From Novosphingobium sp. IK01 (GTDB lineage Bacteria > Pseudomonadota > Alphaproteobacteria > Sphingomonadales > Sphingomonadaceae), in NCBI RefSeq assembly GCF_033242265.1, contig NZ_BTFW01000001.1, positions 2,625,001 to 2,689,000 of the forward strand: DNA of 64,000 nt, in the 5' to 3' direction. A program made the translations under genes and the position numbers. A model generated the notes under the pieces. It saw only the letters and a list, made by a program, of their open reading frames with translations, had not been told where the DNA came from and made no database searches. Shown in pieces: positions 8,469 through 17,142 of the stretch (the first letter of the stretch is position 1; every line of letters starts with the position of its first letter).

Positions 8469-9563
8469 ATGCGGGGCGGGGACGAACGGAGCGAGGGGCT
8501 GTTTTCTTACGTGAGTTGCGAAGCCCGGGTACCGCCCAATCATCCGCTGCGCGCGATCCGGGCCATTGTCGATGAGGCGCTGGATGTGCTGTCGGCAGAT
8601 TTCGACGGCCTGTATTCCCGCATCGGCAGGCCCTCGATCCCGCCTGAGAAGCTCCTGCGCGCCTTGCTTTTGCAAGCCTTTTATTCGGTCCGCTCGGAGC
8701 GCCAGTTGATGGAGCAGATGGATTACAACCTGCTGTTCCGCTGGTTCGTCGGCCTGGCGATGGATGCGCCGATCTGGGATGTCACGGTCTTCACCAAGAA
8801 CCGCGAGAGGCTGCTGGCCGGCGACATTGCGGCCAGATTTCTGTCAGCGATCATTCGGCATCCGCGCGTGCAGGCGCTTATTTCTGATGATCATTTCTCC
8901 GTGGACGGCACGTTGATCGAGGCCTGGGCCAGCGTGAAAAGCTTCCGCCCCAAAGAGGAAGGCGGCCCCGGGAATGACGGTGGCGATGGGCCGAGCGGCC
9001 GCAATGCCGAACGCGATTTTCGCGGCGAGAAGCGCAGCAATGCCACCCATGCCTCGACGACCGATCCCGATGCCCGGCTGTTCAAGAAGGCGCGCGGCCA
9101 AGCGGCCAAGCTGTGCCACATGGCCCACGTCCTCATGGAAAACCGCAATGGCCTGGTGGTCGATACAGAACTCACCCATGCCACCGGCACCGCAGAGCGC
9201 GAGGCCGCGTTGACCATGCTCGAGCGCATGGAGGGGCGCCACCGGATCACGCTGGGGGCGGACAAGAACTATGACACGGCCGCCTTCGTCGCGGCCTTGC
9301 GCGAAATGGATGTCACCCCGCATGTCGCGCAGAACAACACCAACCGGCGCTCGGCTATCGATCGGCGCACGACGCGCCATCCCGGCTACGGCCTCTCGCA
9401 GAAAATCCGCAAGCGGATCGAGGAGGTGTTCGGATGGGCAAAGACCTGCGGCACCATGCGCAAGACACGCCATCGCGGACGGCAACGCGTCGGGTGGTCC
9501 TTCACGCTGACCGCCGCCGCCTACAACCTCGTCAGACTGCCAAAGCTGCTGGCAGCGGCCTAG
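8469..9563 (+). CDS. IS5-family transposase
   Basis: DDE transposase of 364 residues that cuts and joins the IS ends. The N-terminal domain shows HPLRAIR and GRPSIPPEKLLRALLLQAFY; the catalytic region includes FSVDGTLIEAW (first Asp), LGADKNYD (second Asp) and RKRIEEVFGW (Glu). The ATG at 8469 follows an in-frame GTG at 8466; related transposases usually begin MRGGDERSEG, which favours the ATG. The frame is intact, so the element may be active. It is read opposite to the interrupted host gene. Confidence 0.93.
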   Translation: MRGGDERSEGLFSYVSCEARVPPNHPLRAIRAIVDEALDVLSADFDGLYSRIGRPSIPPEKLLRALLLQAFYSVRSERQLMEQMDYNLLFRWFVGLAMDAPIWDVTVFTKNRERLLAGDIAARFLSAIIRHPRVQALISDDHFSVDGTLIEAWASVKSFRPKEEGGPGNDGGDGPSGRNAERDFRGEKRSNATHASTTDPDARLFKKARGQAAKLCHMAHVLMENRNGLVVDTELTHATGTAEREAALTMLERMEGRHRITLGADKNYDTAAFVAALREMDVTPHVAQNNTNRRSAIDRRTTRHPGYGLSQKIRKRIEEVFGWAKTCGTMRKTRHRGRQRVGWSFTLTAAAYNLVRLPKLLAAA

Positions 9564-9685
9564 CCCTGCGCCTCACAGCGCCCAGAACGGCCAAACGCGG
9601 CCCGCCTTGGGAAGGGTGCCTGCCAGAATGACTGTCGGCATGGTCTGGAAGCGGTGAAAACGGGACCAATGGCGAGCTTTGACAT

Positions 9686-9703
9686 GCCTTTTTCCGCAGC
9701 CTG
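9686..9703 (-). repeat. IS right terminal inverted repeat
   Basis: The reverse complement of the left end over 18 bases, followed by TTAA at 9704-9707, which repeats the TTAA before the left end. Confidence 0.95.
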
Positions 9704-10301
9704 TTAAGTCCGAGATTTCAACTGCTGTGGCCCAAGCGTGCTGGGCGCGTGTGCGGTATTGAATCTCTACCATCAGCCCATCCCAGGGCTTCCTGGTTTC
9801 AGCTCGATCGCTCCCACGCGGCAGGTGCCGATATACATCATGGATTCCGCGGTATCCGGTGAACTTGGGCGTTTCAATATAGTCATATTTTTCGCGCGGG
9901 TATCGGAGCGCATGATTGACGTTTTTCATGACAGCTGCCGAATTAAGATACTCCCGGAAGTCATAAAGATCTTTAAGATCTTCAAAAATCATCCTGCAGC
10001 CAGCAAAGTCGTGCATAGCAGAAACGTCTGCAATAAGAGGGTCGCCCGCAGCATTTTTTCGTTTCAGCTTATCAATTACAGTATTTCGGCGCTTCAGGCG
10101 CTGCGCGAATTCAACGTTGTAAGGCTTGATCGCGATTTTCCGCTTTAGCCAGATCTGAAAAGTGTTGATGACATAGCCGTGGGATGAGCGCCATTGATCT
10201 ACCAGATAAAAATCCTCATCTGTCCCATTCCCATCCGCGATACGCTTTCCTGCTTGCCTGACTCGCGCCTTGCTTTCGGGTGGTGGGGACCAAATCGACA
10301 T
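9704..10301 (-). pseudogene. RelA/SpoT-domain protein, 5' fragment with the synthetase core
   Basis: This is the N-terminal half of the gene split by the IS. It holds the alarmone-synthetase-like core: QRLKRRNTVIDKLKRK, DFAGCRMIF (D-x-x-G-x-R), GYRGIHDVYR, and EIQYRTRAQHAWATAVE with the conserved Glu of the catalytic site. In the present allele translation runs into the IS and would add about 40 foreign residues before a stop at 9573. Stand-alone RelA/SpoT proteins make (p)ppGpp or pppApp-type nucleotides, and some act as toxins or phage-defence proteins; which applies here is unknown. The start was set at the ATG 10301 (MSIWSPP); an earlier in-frame ATG is at 10361. Confidence 0.85.
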
Positions 10302-10727
10302 CTTTATTCCAAAATTTGTTCTTGCTGCTGCAAACCTACTTGCGAAGCGCCTGCAAGTCATCGGAAATTTTGTGGACGCCGTCTTGGGCGCGGCGCAGGC
10401 CTGTTTGAGCGGTGATTATGGGAGTTGCGTTGAACTTTTGAACGCATTCTACAGAAGCCAATTTAATGGGCATAGTTATCCGCTGGGCTTAGCGCGATGT
10501 CTGCTTCAGGTGGGTGCTGCCGTTCGGCGCATGCTTGCTGAATGCCCGTTAAGTCCCAACCTCAGCCGTTCCCTTAACCGCAGATTTGTCCATGCGCGGC
10601 GATGGTGTGCTTGCCAGCAAACGCCCGGATGGAGGCGGAGCATCGGCGTCCATGCGCTCGATCCGCAGGAGTTCCGGGGTCGAAGGGGCGATGGCCCCTT
10701 CATTTTCCCCTTGTTCTTAATCCTTCT
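10302..10727. other. Intergenic stretch upstream of the broken RelA/SpoT gene
   Basis: 426 bases with no convincing gene on either strand. It is less GC-rich near the pseudogene and returns to the local composition toward nadC. It should hold the promoter of the interrupted gene. At 10682-10701 there is a hairpin (GAAGGGGC, loop GATG, GCCCCTTC) followed by ATTTTCCCC, similar in style to the repeat at 7679. It lies just after the nadC stop, on the far side from its coding frame, and may end nadC transcription. Confidence 0.5.
10682..10701. repeat. G-rich hairpin after nadC
   Basis: A perfect 8-base stem with a 4-base loop, 26 bases beyond the nadC stop. It resembles the stems at 7679 and 40682 but is shorter and lacks their CTTTGGC flank. 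Terminator or repetitive element; there is no long T run in the nadC direction. Confidence 0.45.
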
Positions 10728-11591
10728 TCAAAGCGGGGTGAAATCGAGGCCGATATCCGCTGCCGGGGCGCTTTGGGTCAGGCGGCCGACCGAGACGTAA
10801 TCCACGCCGGTGGCGGCGATGGCGGCGATGGTCTGGAGGTTGACGCCGCCCGAGGCTTCGCAGGGGACGCGGCCTGCGACCAGGGCGATGGCTTCGCGCA
10901 GGGTGTCGGGGCCCATGTTGTCGAGCAGGAGGCGGGTGGCGCCTGCTTGCAGGGCGGGTTCGATCTGGTCGAGGGTGTCGACTTCGCAGATCACGTCGCG
11001 CACGCCAGCGGCCAGTGCGCGGGCGACGGCGGGGCCGACGCCGCCGGCGACGAGGACGTGGTTGTCCTTGATCATCGCTGCGTCCCACAGGCCCATGCGG
11101 TGGTTGTGGCCGCCGCCCATGCGCACGGCGTATTTTTCGAGGTGGCGGAAGCCGGGGATGGTCTTGCGGGTATCGAGCAGGCGGGCCTTCGTCTGGCCCA
11201 TGGCATCGACATAGGTGCGGGTGAGGGTGGCCACGCCCGAGAGGTGCTGCACGGTGTTGAGCGCGGCGCGTTCGGCGGTGAGCATGGCGCGGGCATTGCC
11301 GGTCAGGCGCATGAGCGCGGTGCCCGGTTCGACGCGGGCGCCTTCGGGCACGAGGATCTCGATCTCCATCGCCGGGTCGAGCGCGCGGAAGAAGGCGGCG
11401 GCGATGGGAAGTCCGCAGACGCTGATGGGGTCGCGGCTGTCCATCACCCCGGCAAAGCGGGCCTGCGCAGGGATCACGCTTTCGCTGGTGACATCGTGGC
11501 CGCCGCCCGGAAAGCCCAGCCCGAGGTCTTCCTCGAGCGTGGCTTTCACGAAGGCAGCAAGGTCAAAACCCGGAATGCTCAAATCGGTCAT
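10728..11591 (-). CDS. nadC: Nicotinate-nucleotide pyrophosphorylase (carboxylating)
   Basis: Makes nicotinate mononucleotide from quinolinate and PRPP in NAD synthesis. The 287-residue protein has EEDLGLG...GHDVTS at the N-terminus, RAALNTVQHLSGVAT, LDTRKTIPGFRHLEKYAVRMGGGHNHRMGL (shown here only by its parts LDTRKT, KYAVR and GGGHNHR), IKDNH, and the C-terminal EASGGVNL and GVDYVSVGRLT. All expected substrate-binding Arg, Lys and His positions appear present. The gene follows the IS-bearing islet and lies 43 bases after the LytTR regulator on the same strand, so it may be transcribed with it. Confidence 0.96.
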   Translation of the reverse strand: MTDLSIPGFDLAAFVKATLEEDLGLGFPGGGHDVTSESVIPAQARFAGVMDSRDPISVCGLPIAAAFFRALDPAMEIEILVPEGARVEPGTALMRLTGNARAMLTAERAALNTVQHLSGVATLTRTYVDAMGQTKARLLDTRKTIPGFRHLEKYAVRMGGGHNHRMGLWDAAMIKDNHVLVAGGVGPAVARALAAGVRDVICEVDTLDQIEPALQAGATRLLLDNMGPDTLREAIALVAGRVPCEASGGVNLQTIAAIAATGVDYVSVGRLTQSAPAADIGLDFTPL

Positions 11592-11634
11592 GCCGGGACG
11601 TTTACGCAGGCAGGCGCGCGAAGGAAAGCCGGTT

Positions 11635-12432
11635 TCAGTGAACGAAGCGCGCCACCACGTCGCGATAGGAGCGGCTGACCTTCACTTCGGCGCCCGATTC
11701 AAGGACGAGGAAGCATTCGCCATTGGTGTGCGGGCGGACCTGCCGGACCTGATCGAGGTTGACGATCTTGGAGCGGTGGACGCGCTGGAACACGCGCGGG
11801 TCGAGCCGGCGTTCGAGATCCTTCATCGTTTCGCGCAGGATGAGCGAATTGTCGCCGGTATAGATGCACATGTAGTCGCCCGCCGCCTCGATCCGTTCGA
11901 TGGTGTCGACATCGACGCGGAAGATCTGGCCGCGGTCCTTGATGTTGATGAGCTTTTCAAAGCGGCCTGCGGCCACTTCGCCATCGTCTTCCATCTCGGG
12001 CATGGCGTCGGGCGCCACTTCGGCCAGCACGGTCTTGAGCTTTTCGACTTCCTCCAGCCCGCGCTTTTCCGCGAGGCGCGTGCGCGCGCGGTCGAGGGCA
12101 TCGGCCAGGCGGTCTTCCTCGACCGGCTTGAGCAGGTAGTCGACGGCGTTGGCCTCGAACGCCTTCAAGGCATGTTCGGAATAGGCGGTTACGAAGACGA
12201 ACAGCGGGGGGTCGATTTCCATCACCCCCTTGACCACGCTGAACCCGTCGAAACCGGGCATCTGGATGTCGAGAAAGACCAGGTCGGGCTTTTCGGTCTT
12301 GATCTTGCGGATCGCTTCACGCCCGTTGGAGCAGGTGTCGATCACCTCGACATCGGGGAAGGCCTGAAGACGAAGCTGGAGGCCCTGGATGGCGAGTTTC
12401 TCGTCGTCGACGAGGATCGTGCGGATGGTCAT
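11635..12432 (-). CDS. LytTR-family response regulator
   Basis: A 265-residue two-component regulator. The receiver domain has the acidic pair VDDE at 8-11, the phosphoacceptor Asp at residue 55 in LVFLDIQMPG, Thr/Ser in FVTAYSEHA and Lys in YLLKPV. After a charged linker with a likely coiled coil, a LytTR DNA-binding domain follows (DVDTIERIEAAGDYMCIY ... RVHRSKIVNLDQV). Its partner is the LytS-type kinase gene 104 bases upstream. The targets are unknown; LytTR regulators bind paired direct repeats, which I did not locate. Confidence 0.93.
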   Translation of the reverse strand: MTIRTILVDDEKLAIQGLQLRLQAFPDVEVIDTCSNGREAIRKIKTEKPDLVFLDIQMPGFDGFSVVKGVMEIDPPLFVFVTAYSEHALKAFEANAVDYLLKPVEEDRLADALDRARTRLAEKRGLEEVEKLKTVLAEVAPDAMPEMEDDGEVAAGRFEKLINIKDRGQIFRVDVDTIERIEAAGDYMCIYTGDNSLILRETMKDLERRLDPRVFQRVHRSKIVNLDQVRQVRPHTNGECFLVLESGAEVKVSRSYRDVVARFVH

Positions 12433-12536
12433 TTGCTACCTTTGCCTGGAGCGTCTGCCCTGTTGCGGTTATTTTTGCCCCCGCGTGTCAATTACGGCAA
12501 GCCCAAGAAGTTCCCGGACTGGCCCGAATCCTTTTT

Positions 12537-13724
12537 TCAGGCCCGTTCGAGGCGCCGCGACGAGGGAGACGCCGGGGTTTCCTCACGGGGTTCGTAAGGA
12601 AGTTCGATGGTGACGGCAAAGCCGCCTTCGGGCCGGTTGCCCGCCTCGAAACGCTGGTTGCTGCCATAGGCCTGGGCCAGCCGGTCGCGGATATTGGGAA
12701 GGCCTACCCCGGTAGAAACCGGAGCCCCCGGAAGGGGGGGATGGGATCGGGCGGAATCGGTGGAATCAGGGTTCACGCCGAACAGCGTCGAGGGATCGGT
12801 GCCCGCTGGCAAGCCCGGTCCGCTGTCCGAAACGGTGACCCGCAGCATGGAGCCGACGACTTGCGCGCCGATGGTGATCTGGGCGCCGTCTTCGAGCGGG
12901 CTGACGGCATACTTGATCGCGTTCTCGACCAGCGGCTGGAGCAGCAGCGAGGGCATCAGCGCATTGCGCGCGTCCTCGTCGATGCGGAATTCGGTGCGCA
13001 GGCGCTCCTCGAAGCGCATCAGTTCGATGTCGAGGTAGAGCTTGAGCGTCTCGACTTCCTGCGCGACGGTCACCCGCCCGGTCGGCTCGTTGATCAGCGT
13101 GTAGCGCAGGAACGAGGACAGGCGGCTGAGCATGGCATTGGCCGGTTCGGTCTGCTTGAGCAGGACCAGCGTGGAGATCGAATTGAGCGTGTTGAACAGG
13201 AAGTGCGGGTTGAGCTGGTAGCGCAGCATGGCCAGCTGGGCCGAAGTCGCCTGCGCCTCCAGATAGAGCAGGTGGTCGTTCTGCTCTTCCACCTGAATGT
13301 AGAAATTGATCGCGTAATAGAGCGCCGACCAAGCCCCCAGCAGGGTCAGGTCGATATAGAACACCCCGACGAACAGCTGGGCAAAGCCCGCGTCGCTGCC
13401 GGGGCGGTAGAGGCTGATCACCCAGGCGTCGATGAACGCATAGAGGCACACCGCGATGGCCAGAACCACCGCCGTGGCGCCCCAGGTGATGATCGGGCGG
13501 CGGTTGATCAGCGCGCGATAGATCACCGAGAGGATCGACGAGATCGAGAACCCGGTGATCGACGCGATCAGCACGATCAGCAGGAACGACCAGGGCTGGG
13601 CATTGGCGATGGTCGACATCGCGCGCAGCACCATGGCGCCACCCCAGCCGGCAAACTGGAGCCGCCAGAACGCGCGGTTCTTGTTGCCGAAGAACGGCGT
13701 GGGGCGAAGGGGCAGCATAGCCAT
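12537..13724 (-). CDS. LytS/YpdA-type sensor histidine kinase
   Basis: An inner-membrane kinase of 395 residues that should phosphorylate the adjacent LytTR regulator. Four hydrophobic segments between about residues 25 and 140 form the sensor. They are followed by a short coiled coil and the His-kinase motif QLNPHFLFNTLNSIS with phosphoacceptor His 174. A GHKL ATPase domain follows: PLVENAIKYAV (N box), DSGPGLP and GVGLPNIRDRL (G boxes). There is no separate sensory domain. A hairpin repeat sits just upstream of the start. Confidence 0.92.
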   Translation of the reverse strand: MAMLPLRPTPFFGNKNRAFWRLQFAGWGGAMVLRAMSTIANAQPWSFLLIVLIASITGFSISSILSVIYRALINRRPIITWGATAVVLAIAVCLYAFIDAWVISLYRPGSDAGFAQLFVGVFYIDLTLLGAWSALYYAINFYIQVEEQNDHLLYLEAQATSAQLAMLRYQLNPHFLFNTLNSISTLVLLKQTEPANAMLSRLSSFLRYTLINEPTGRVTVAQEVETLKLYLDIELMRFEERLRTEFRIDEDARNALMPSLLLQPLVENAIKYAVSPLEDGAQITIGAQVVGSMLRVTVSDSGPGLPAGTDPSTLFGVNPDSTDSARSHPPLPGAPVSTGVGLPNIRDRLAQAYGSNQRFEAGNRPEGGFAVTIELPYEPREETPASPSSRRLERA

Positions 13725-13741
13725 GGGAAGACGGTTCTAGA

Positions 13742-13787
13742 GCATCGCGTGAAAAAGTGGGAACCGGTTTTTCGCATCAGGCGATGC
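13742..13787. repeat. Alphaproteobacterial-type intergenic hairpin repeat
   Basis: Nested inverted repeats: the outer pair is GCATCGC (13742-13748) with GCGATGC (13781-13787), and the inner pair is GAAAAA with TTTTTC around GTGGGAACCGG. The AAGTGG-AACCGGTTTT core is of a kind I know to be widespread in intergenic DNA of alphaproteobacteria. No other copy is seen in this window. Confidence 0.6.
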
Positions 13788-13800
13788 GACCGCCAAGGCC

Positions 13801-14865
13801 CTAGCGGGTTGCGGGTGTTTGCGCCATCGCTTCGTCGTGCGAAACGGTGGGCATCGCGGGGGCGCCTTCCTCGCGGCGGAACAGGCGGGGCCAGTCGGCC
13901 TCCTGTGATCCGGCCTCCTGTGATCCGGCTTCTGGCGATCCGGCGCGCGCGGCCTGCATCGTGGCGATTTCGGCGGTCATGTCGCGGGCGCGGGTGCGCC
14001 AGCCGCCGTGGCTGGGCGAGACGAGGAAGCCGATCTGGTAGCGCGGGCCGATTTTCGCGATCCAGCGCGGGGCGGCTTGCGGATCGTAGCCTGCATTGGC
14101 CAGCAGCCAGACCGAGAGGCGGTCGGCCTCGCGTTCTGCCTTGCGGGTGCTGCCGCCGTGGGCGAGCCAGGTCTGGTGGTCGAGCACCGCGTGGGCCATT
14201 TCATGGGCCATGAGGGCGGCCACTTCGGCCTCGTCCCAGCCGAGCGCTTCGGCCATCGGGCGCCCGATCCGCACGATGTCGCGGTTGGCGCCCGCATTGC
14301 CGGTGCTGTCGTCCATCAGGAAGCGGACCGTGCACACGGTCTGGCCGGAGATGGTGAGGCTTTGCCCACCTGCCAGAGGGCCTGCCAGCGTCAGCGTGAC
14401 GGCGCCCTTGCGGCGCACGGCCTGTTCGAGGCGATCCTGCAAGGCCATCTGGCGGTCCCAGTGGCCGGGGCGAGGTTCGGGCAGGGACGTGATCGCCAGC
14501 CCGTCGACTGCCAGAACCGTGGCGTTCAGGGGCAGGCCGGTGGCGGCAGCGGGGCCATCAGCGGCGATGGCGGCGATGCCGATGTCGCCGCTCAGCCCAT
14601 AGACCGCGCGGGCAAGGGCCGGATCGTCGAACGTGCGCGCATCCTGAAGCATGATGCCCACGCCCGGCCCCGCGCGGGCGCAGAAGCGGGCATTGGCGCG
14701 GGCCAGCTTCCAGCCGATCGACTGGACGAGCTGATCGTCCTTCTGGATCTCGTCAGCTGGCTGGAGGGGGGCTGGCTGGAGGGGAACAGGCGGCAGGGGC
14801 GCTGTCCGGGCAGAGGCAATCGGAGAGGCCAGCACCAGCAGGGCTGGCGCGGCGGCGCGAATCAC
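13801..14865 (-). CDS. M48-family metallopeptidase, exported
   Basis: The 354-residue protein starts at GTG 14865, which overlaps the stop of the DsbA-like gene as GTGA. Residues 1-19 form a signal peptide ending ASA. The zinc-protease motif HEMAH is at 221-225, and the likely third ligand is Glu in KAEREADRLS. A PDZ-like segment lies around residues 85-130. Near the C-terminus the DNA has three tandem 15-base units encoding SPEAG/SQEAG/SQEAD. It probably acts in the periplasm in protein quality control together with the neighbouring oxidoreductase and BepA-like protein, which is inferred from context. Confidence 0.85.
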   Translation of the reverse strand: MIRAAAPALLVLASPIASARTAPLPPVPLQPAPLQPADEIQKDDQLVQSIGWKLARANARFCARAGPGVGIMLQDARTFDDPALARAVYGLSGDIGIAAIAADGPAAATGLPLNATVLAVDGLAITSLPEPRPGHWDRQMALQDRLEQAVRRKGAVTLTLAGPLAGGQSLTISGQTVCTVRFLMDDSTGNAGANRDIVRIGRPMAEALGWDEAEVAALMAHEMAHAVLDHQTWLAHGGSTRKAEREADRLSVWLLANAGYDPQAAPRWIAKIGPRYQIGFLVSPSHGGWRTRARDMTAEIATMQAARAGSPEAGSQEAGSQEADWPRLFRREEGAPAMPTVSHDEAMAQTPATR

Positions 14866-15683
14866 GCGCCCTTGGCCTTTCCGGCGGTGAGTGCTTCCTG
14901 AAGCCGGTCTCGGCCCACGGCGCCGCTCAGAAACTGGTCGCCGACCACCCAGGCCGGGGTGCCGCTGATGCCCAGCTGGCGGGCGAGGGCGAGGTTGCGC
15001 TGAAGCTCGGTCGTGGTGTCGGGCCGGGCGGCAAAAGCCCGCGCGGCGGGCATGTCGAGCCCGGCCTTGGCGGCGGCGGCGGCGATGCTGGCGGGGCTGG
15101 GGGATTCGCCGCTGAACATGGCCTTGTGGAAGGCCGCATACTTGCCCTGCGCGGCGGCTGCCAGCCCCATGCGTGCGGCGGGCAGGCTCTGTTCCGAGAT
15201 GATCGGCAATTCGCGCACGACCACGCGCAAGTCGGGGTTGGCGGCGATCAGCGCCTCGACTTCGGCGACACTGGCGCGGCAGAACGTGCAGGCAAAGTCG
15301 GTGAACTCGACGAGGGTCTGCTTGCCCTGCGGATTGCCCAGCACCGCGCCGGGGAAGGGCGTTTCGAGCGCGCCGCGCAAGGGCGCGAGGCGGCTGGCGC
15401 TTTCGCGCGCTTCGAGGGCCTGTGCGGCTTCGCTGAGGATTTCGGGATGGTCGATCAGGGTCTGGCGCACGAGGCCCTCGATCGCGACGCGCTGGGCCGG
15501 GTCGATCCCGGCGTCGGACAGGGCCTTGGTCAACTGGGCCTGCGTCATCTCGCCGGGCGCGGAACTGGCGATTTCCTGCGTGGCGCGGCGGCTGGCCACG
15601 ACCCACCAGGCCAGGGCGGCGGCCACGGCGGCCACCAGCCCCAGCAGGATCAGGAACGAACGGCGTTCGGGAACGGCTGTCAT
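14862..15683 (-). CDS. DsbA-family thiol:disulfide oxidoreductase, membrane-anchored
   Basis: A 273-residue protein with an N-terminal membrane helix at about residues 9-30, a helical region to about residue 100, then a thioredoxin-fold DsbA-like domain. The active-site pair is CTFC at 132-135 in FTDFACTFC, and the cis-Pro loop is SGTPAW. It resembles ScsC/BdbD-like proteins that introduce or shuffle disulfides in periplasmic proteins. It is translationally coupled to the M48 protease downstream and follows the BepA-like gene by 5 bases. Confidence 0.88.
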   Translation of the reverse strand: MTAVPERRSFLILLGLVAAVAAALAWWVVASRRATQEIASSAPGEMTQAQLTKALSDAGIDPAQRVAIEGLVRQTLIDHPEILSEAAQALEARESASRLAPLRGALETPFPGAVLGNPQGKQTLVEFTDFACTFCRASVAEVEALIAANPDLRVVVRELPIISEQSLPAARMGLAAAAQGKYAAFHKAMFSGESPSPASIAAAAAKAGLDMPAARAFAARPDTTTELQRNLALARQLGISGTPAWVVGDQFLSGAVGRDRLQEALTAGKAKGA

Positions 15684-15688
15684 CGTGT

Positions 15689-17131
15689 CTATTTCTTCTT
15701 CCTTTGCCGCTCCATCTGGGACTGGGCCGACATGGCGATGTCCTGCGCGCGCAGCCAGTCGGCCGAGCCCTTGGGGAGCGTGTCCTCGGCGGCCTGCGCG
15801 TTGCGGGCTGCCTCGGGCAATTGCATCTGCATCAGTTGCTGTTCGGCGCTGGCCAGACGGGCGCGGGGGGTATCCCCTTCGGCTTCGTAGACCATGCCCA
15901 GCTGATACCAGGCGAACGGGTTTTCGCGGTCCCTGGCGACCGAGGTCTTGAGGACGCGCTCGGCCTCGGCGAAATTGGCGGGGTCTTCGGTGGCCAGCAG
16001 GGCATGGCTGAACGTGGTGGCGATCAGCGGGTTGTTGCCGGTCAGGTTGGTCGCGCGGCGCAAGGGGGCGATGGCGGCTTGCGGCTGGCCGGATTCGAGC
16101 AGCACCTGTCCCTTGAGTTCGAGCGCGTAAGGGTCGTCGGGCAACTGTTTGAGCATGGCGTCCACTTCGGCCAGCGCTTTGTCCATCAGCGCTTCCTTGT
16201 GGTAGGCATAGGCCCGCGCATAATGCGCAGGGGGATCGTTGAGATAGTCGGGATAGGCCGCCAGCGTGGCCTGGGGATCGGCCAGATAGCCATAGAGCTT
16301 GGCCTTCACGCGCAGGAAGCGGGCCTGGAGATCGGGATCGATCGGGGTGTTCCAGGCCGGGTCCTTTTCATAGGTGTCCTGCAAGGTGGCCAGACGGTCG
16401 GCGGTCATCGGGTGGGTCGAATAGAACTCGCTGTCGGCATTGCGGGTGAAGCCATAGCGGAACTCCATGTTCTGGAGCTTCTTGAAGAAATCGAGCGAGC
16501 CCCGGCCCGAGATGCCCGCCTTCGACAGGTATTGCGCGCCCGCTGCGTCGGCGGTGCTTTCCTGCGCGCGGCTGAAGGCCAGATAGCTGCCCATCGCGGC
16601 CTGCTGCCCGGCCATGAACACGCCCATGCCTGCCTCGGGCGATCCGGCGGCGGCGGCCAGCCCGCCCAGCAGCAGGCTGAGCAGGGTGATCCCCGTGGCG
16701 GGGCGCGATCCGGCGGTGCTGATCACATGGCCGCCGGTGATGTGGCCCAGTTCGTGGGCGACGACGCCCTGAACCTCGTTGATATTGTCGGCCGCGCCGA
16801 TCAGGCCCGACTGGACATAGACCGCCTGTCCGCCCGCCACGAAGGCGTTGATGTCGCCGTCGTTGAGCAGGATGATGTCGACATTGTGCGGATCGAGCCC
16901 GGCGGCCTTGATGATCGGGGCCGACATGTCGCGGAAGAGGGCCTCGGTCTCGGCATCGCGCAGGACTTCCTGCGCGCAGGCCGGCTGGGCGCTCATCCCC
17001 GTGATCGCCAGTGCGCCAGCCATGGCGACAAGGGCCGGGCGCAGGCGCCCCGACGGGAAGGCCCGGCGACCGGCAGACCGGCGCATGGAACGCAGGCTCA
17101 AGGAACCCAGGCAGGAAGGGAGGAGGCGCAT
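15689..17131 (-). CDS. BepA-like M48 metalloprotease with TPR domain
   Basis: A periplasmic zinc protease/chaperone of the BepA (YfgC) type, known to help outer-membrane protein and LPS-transport assembly. The 480-residue form starts at ATG 17131; a downstream ATG near 17086 would give a more typical signal peptide, which ends at ACAQ. HELGH is at 126-130 and the third zinc ligand lies in RAQESTADAAG. The C-terminal half is TPR-like (repeated ALxLKGQVLLESGQPQAA-type helices). No clear Shine-Dalgarno precedes either start. The frame runs on unbroken far upstream, but that part is antisense to the esterase gene. Confidence 0.87.
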   Translation of the reverse strand: MRLLPSCLGSLSLRSMRRSAGRRAFPSGRLRPALVAMAGALAITGMSAQPACAQEVLRDAETEALFRDMSAPIIKAAGLDPHNVDIILLNDGDINAFVAGGQAVYVQSGLIGAADNINEVQGVVAHELGHITGGHVISTAGSRPATGITLLSLLLGGLAAAAGSPEAGMGVFMAGQQAAMGSYLAFSRAQESTADAAGAQYLSKAGISGRGSLDFFKKLQNMEFRYGFTRNADSEFYSTHPMTADRLATLQDTYEKDPAWNTPIDPDLQARFLRVKAKLYGYLADPQATLAAYPDYLNDPPAHYARAYAYHKEALMDKALAEVDAMLKQLPDDPYALELKGQVLLESGQPQAAIAPLRRATNLTGNNPLIATTFSHALLATEDPANFAEAERVLKTSVARDRENPFAWYQLGMVYEAEGDTPRARLASAEQQLMQMQLPEAARNAQAAEDTLPKGSADWLRAQDIAMSAQSQMERQRKKK

Positions 17132-17142
17132 CACGATATTGC

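Larger units (their letters stand above)
8389..9703 (+). mobile_element. IS5-family insertion sequence, complete, 1,315 bp
   Basis: The element is bounded by perfect 18-base terminal inverted repeats and flanked by a TTAA duplication (8385-8388 and 9704-9707). TTAA fits the YTAR target preference known for the IS5 group. It carries one intact transposase and interrupts a RelA/SpoT-domain gene on the opposite strand. The perfect ends and clean target duplication suggest a recent insertion. Confidence 0.95.

Noticed and set aside
9573..9703. C-terminal extension of the 5' RelA/SpoT fragment as a native protein end
   Set aside because: These residues are encoded by the IS right end and its non-coding flank, so they are a by-product of the insertion.
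10270..10800. 176-codon ORF upstream of the RelA/SpoT fragment
   Set aside because: It overlaps the pseudogene start and nadC end in antisense and has mixed composition; treated as noise.
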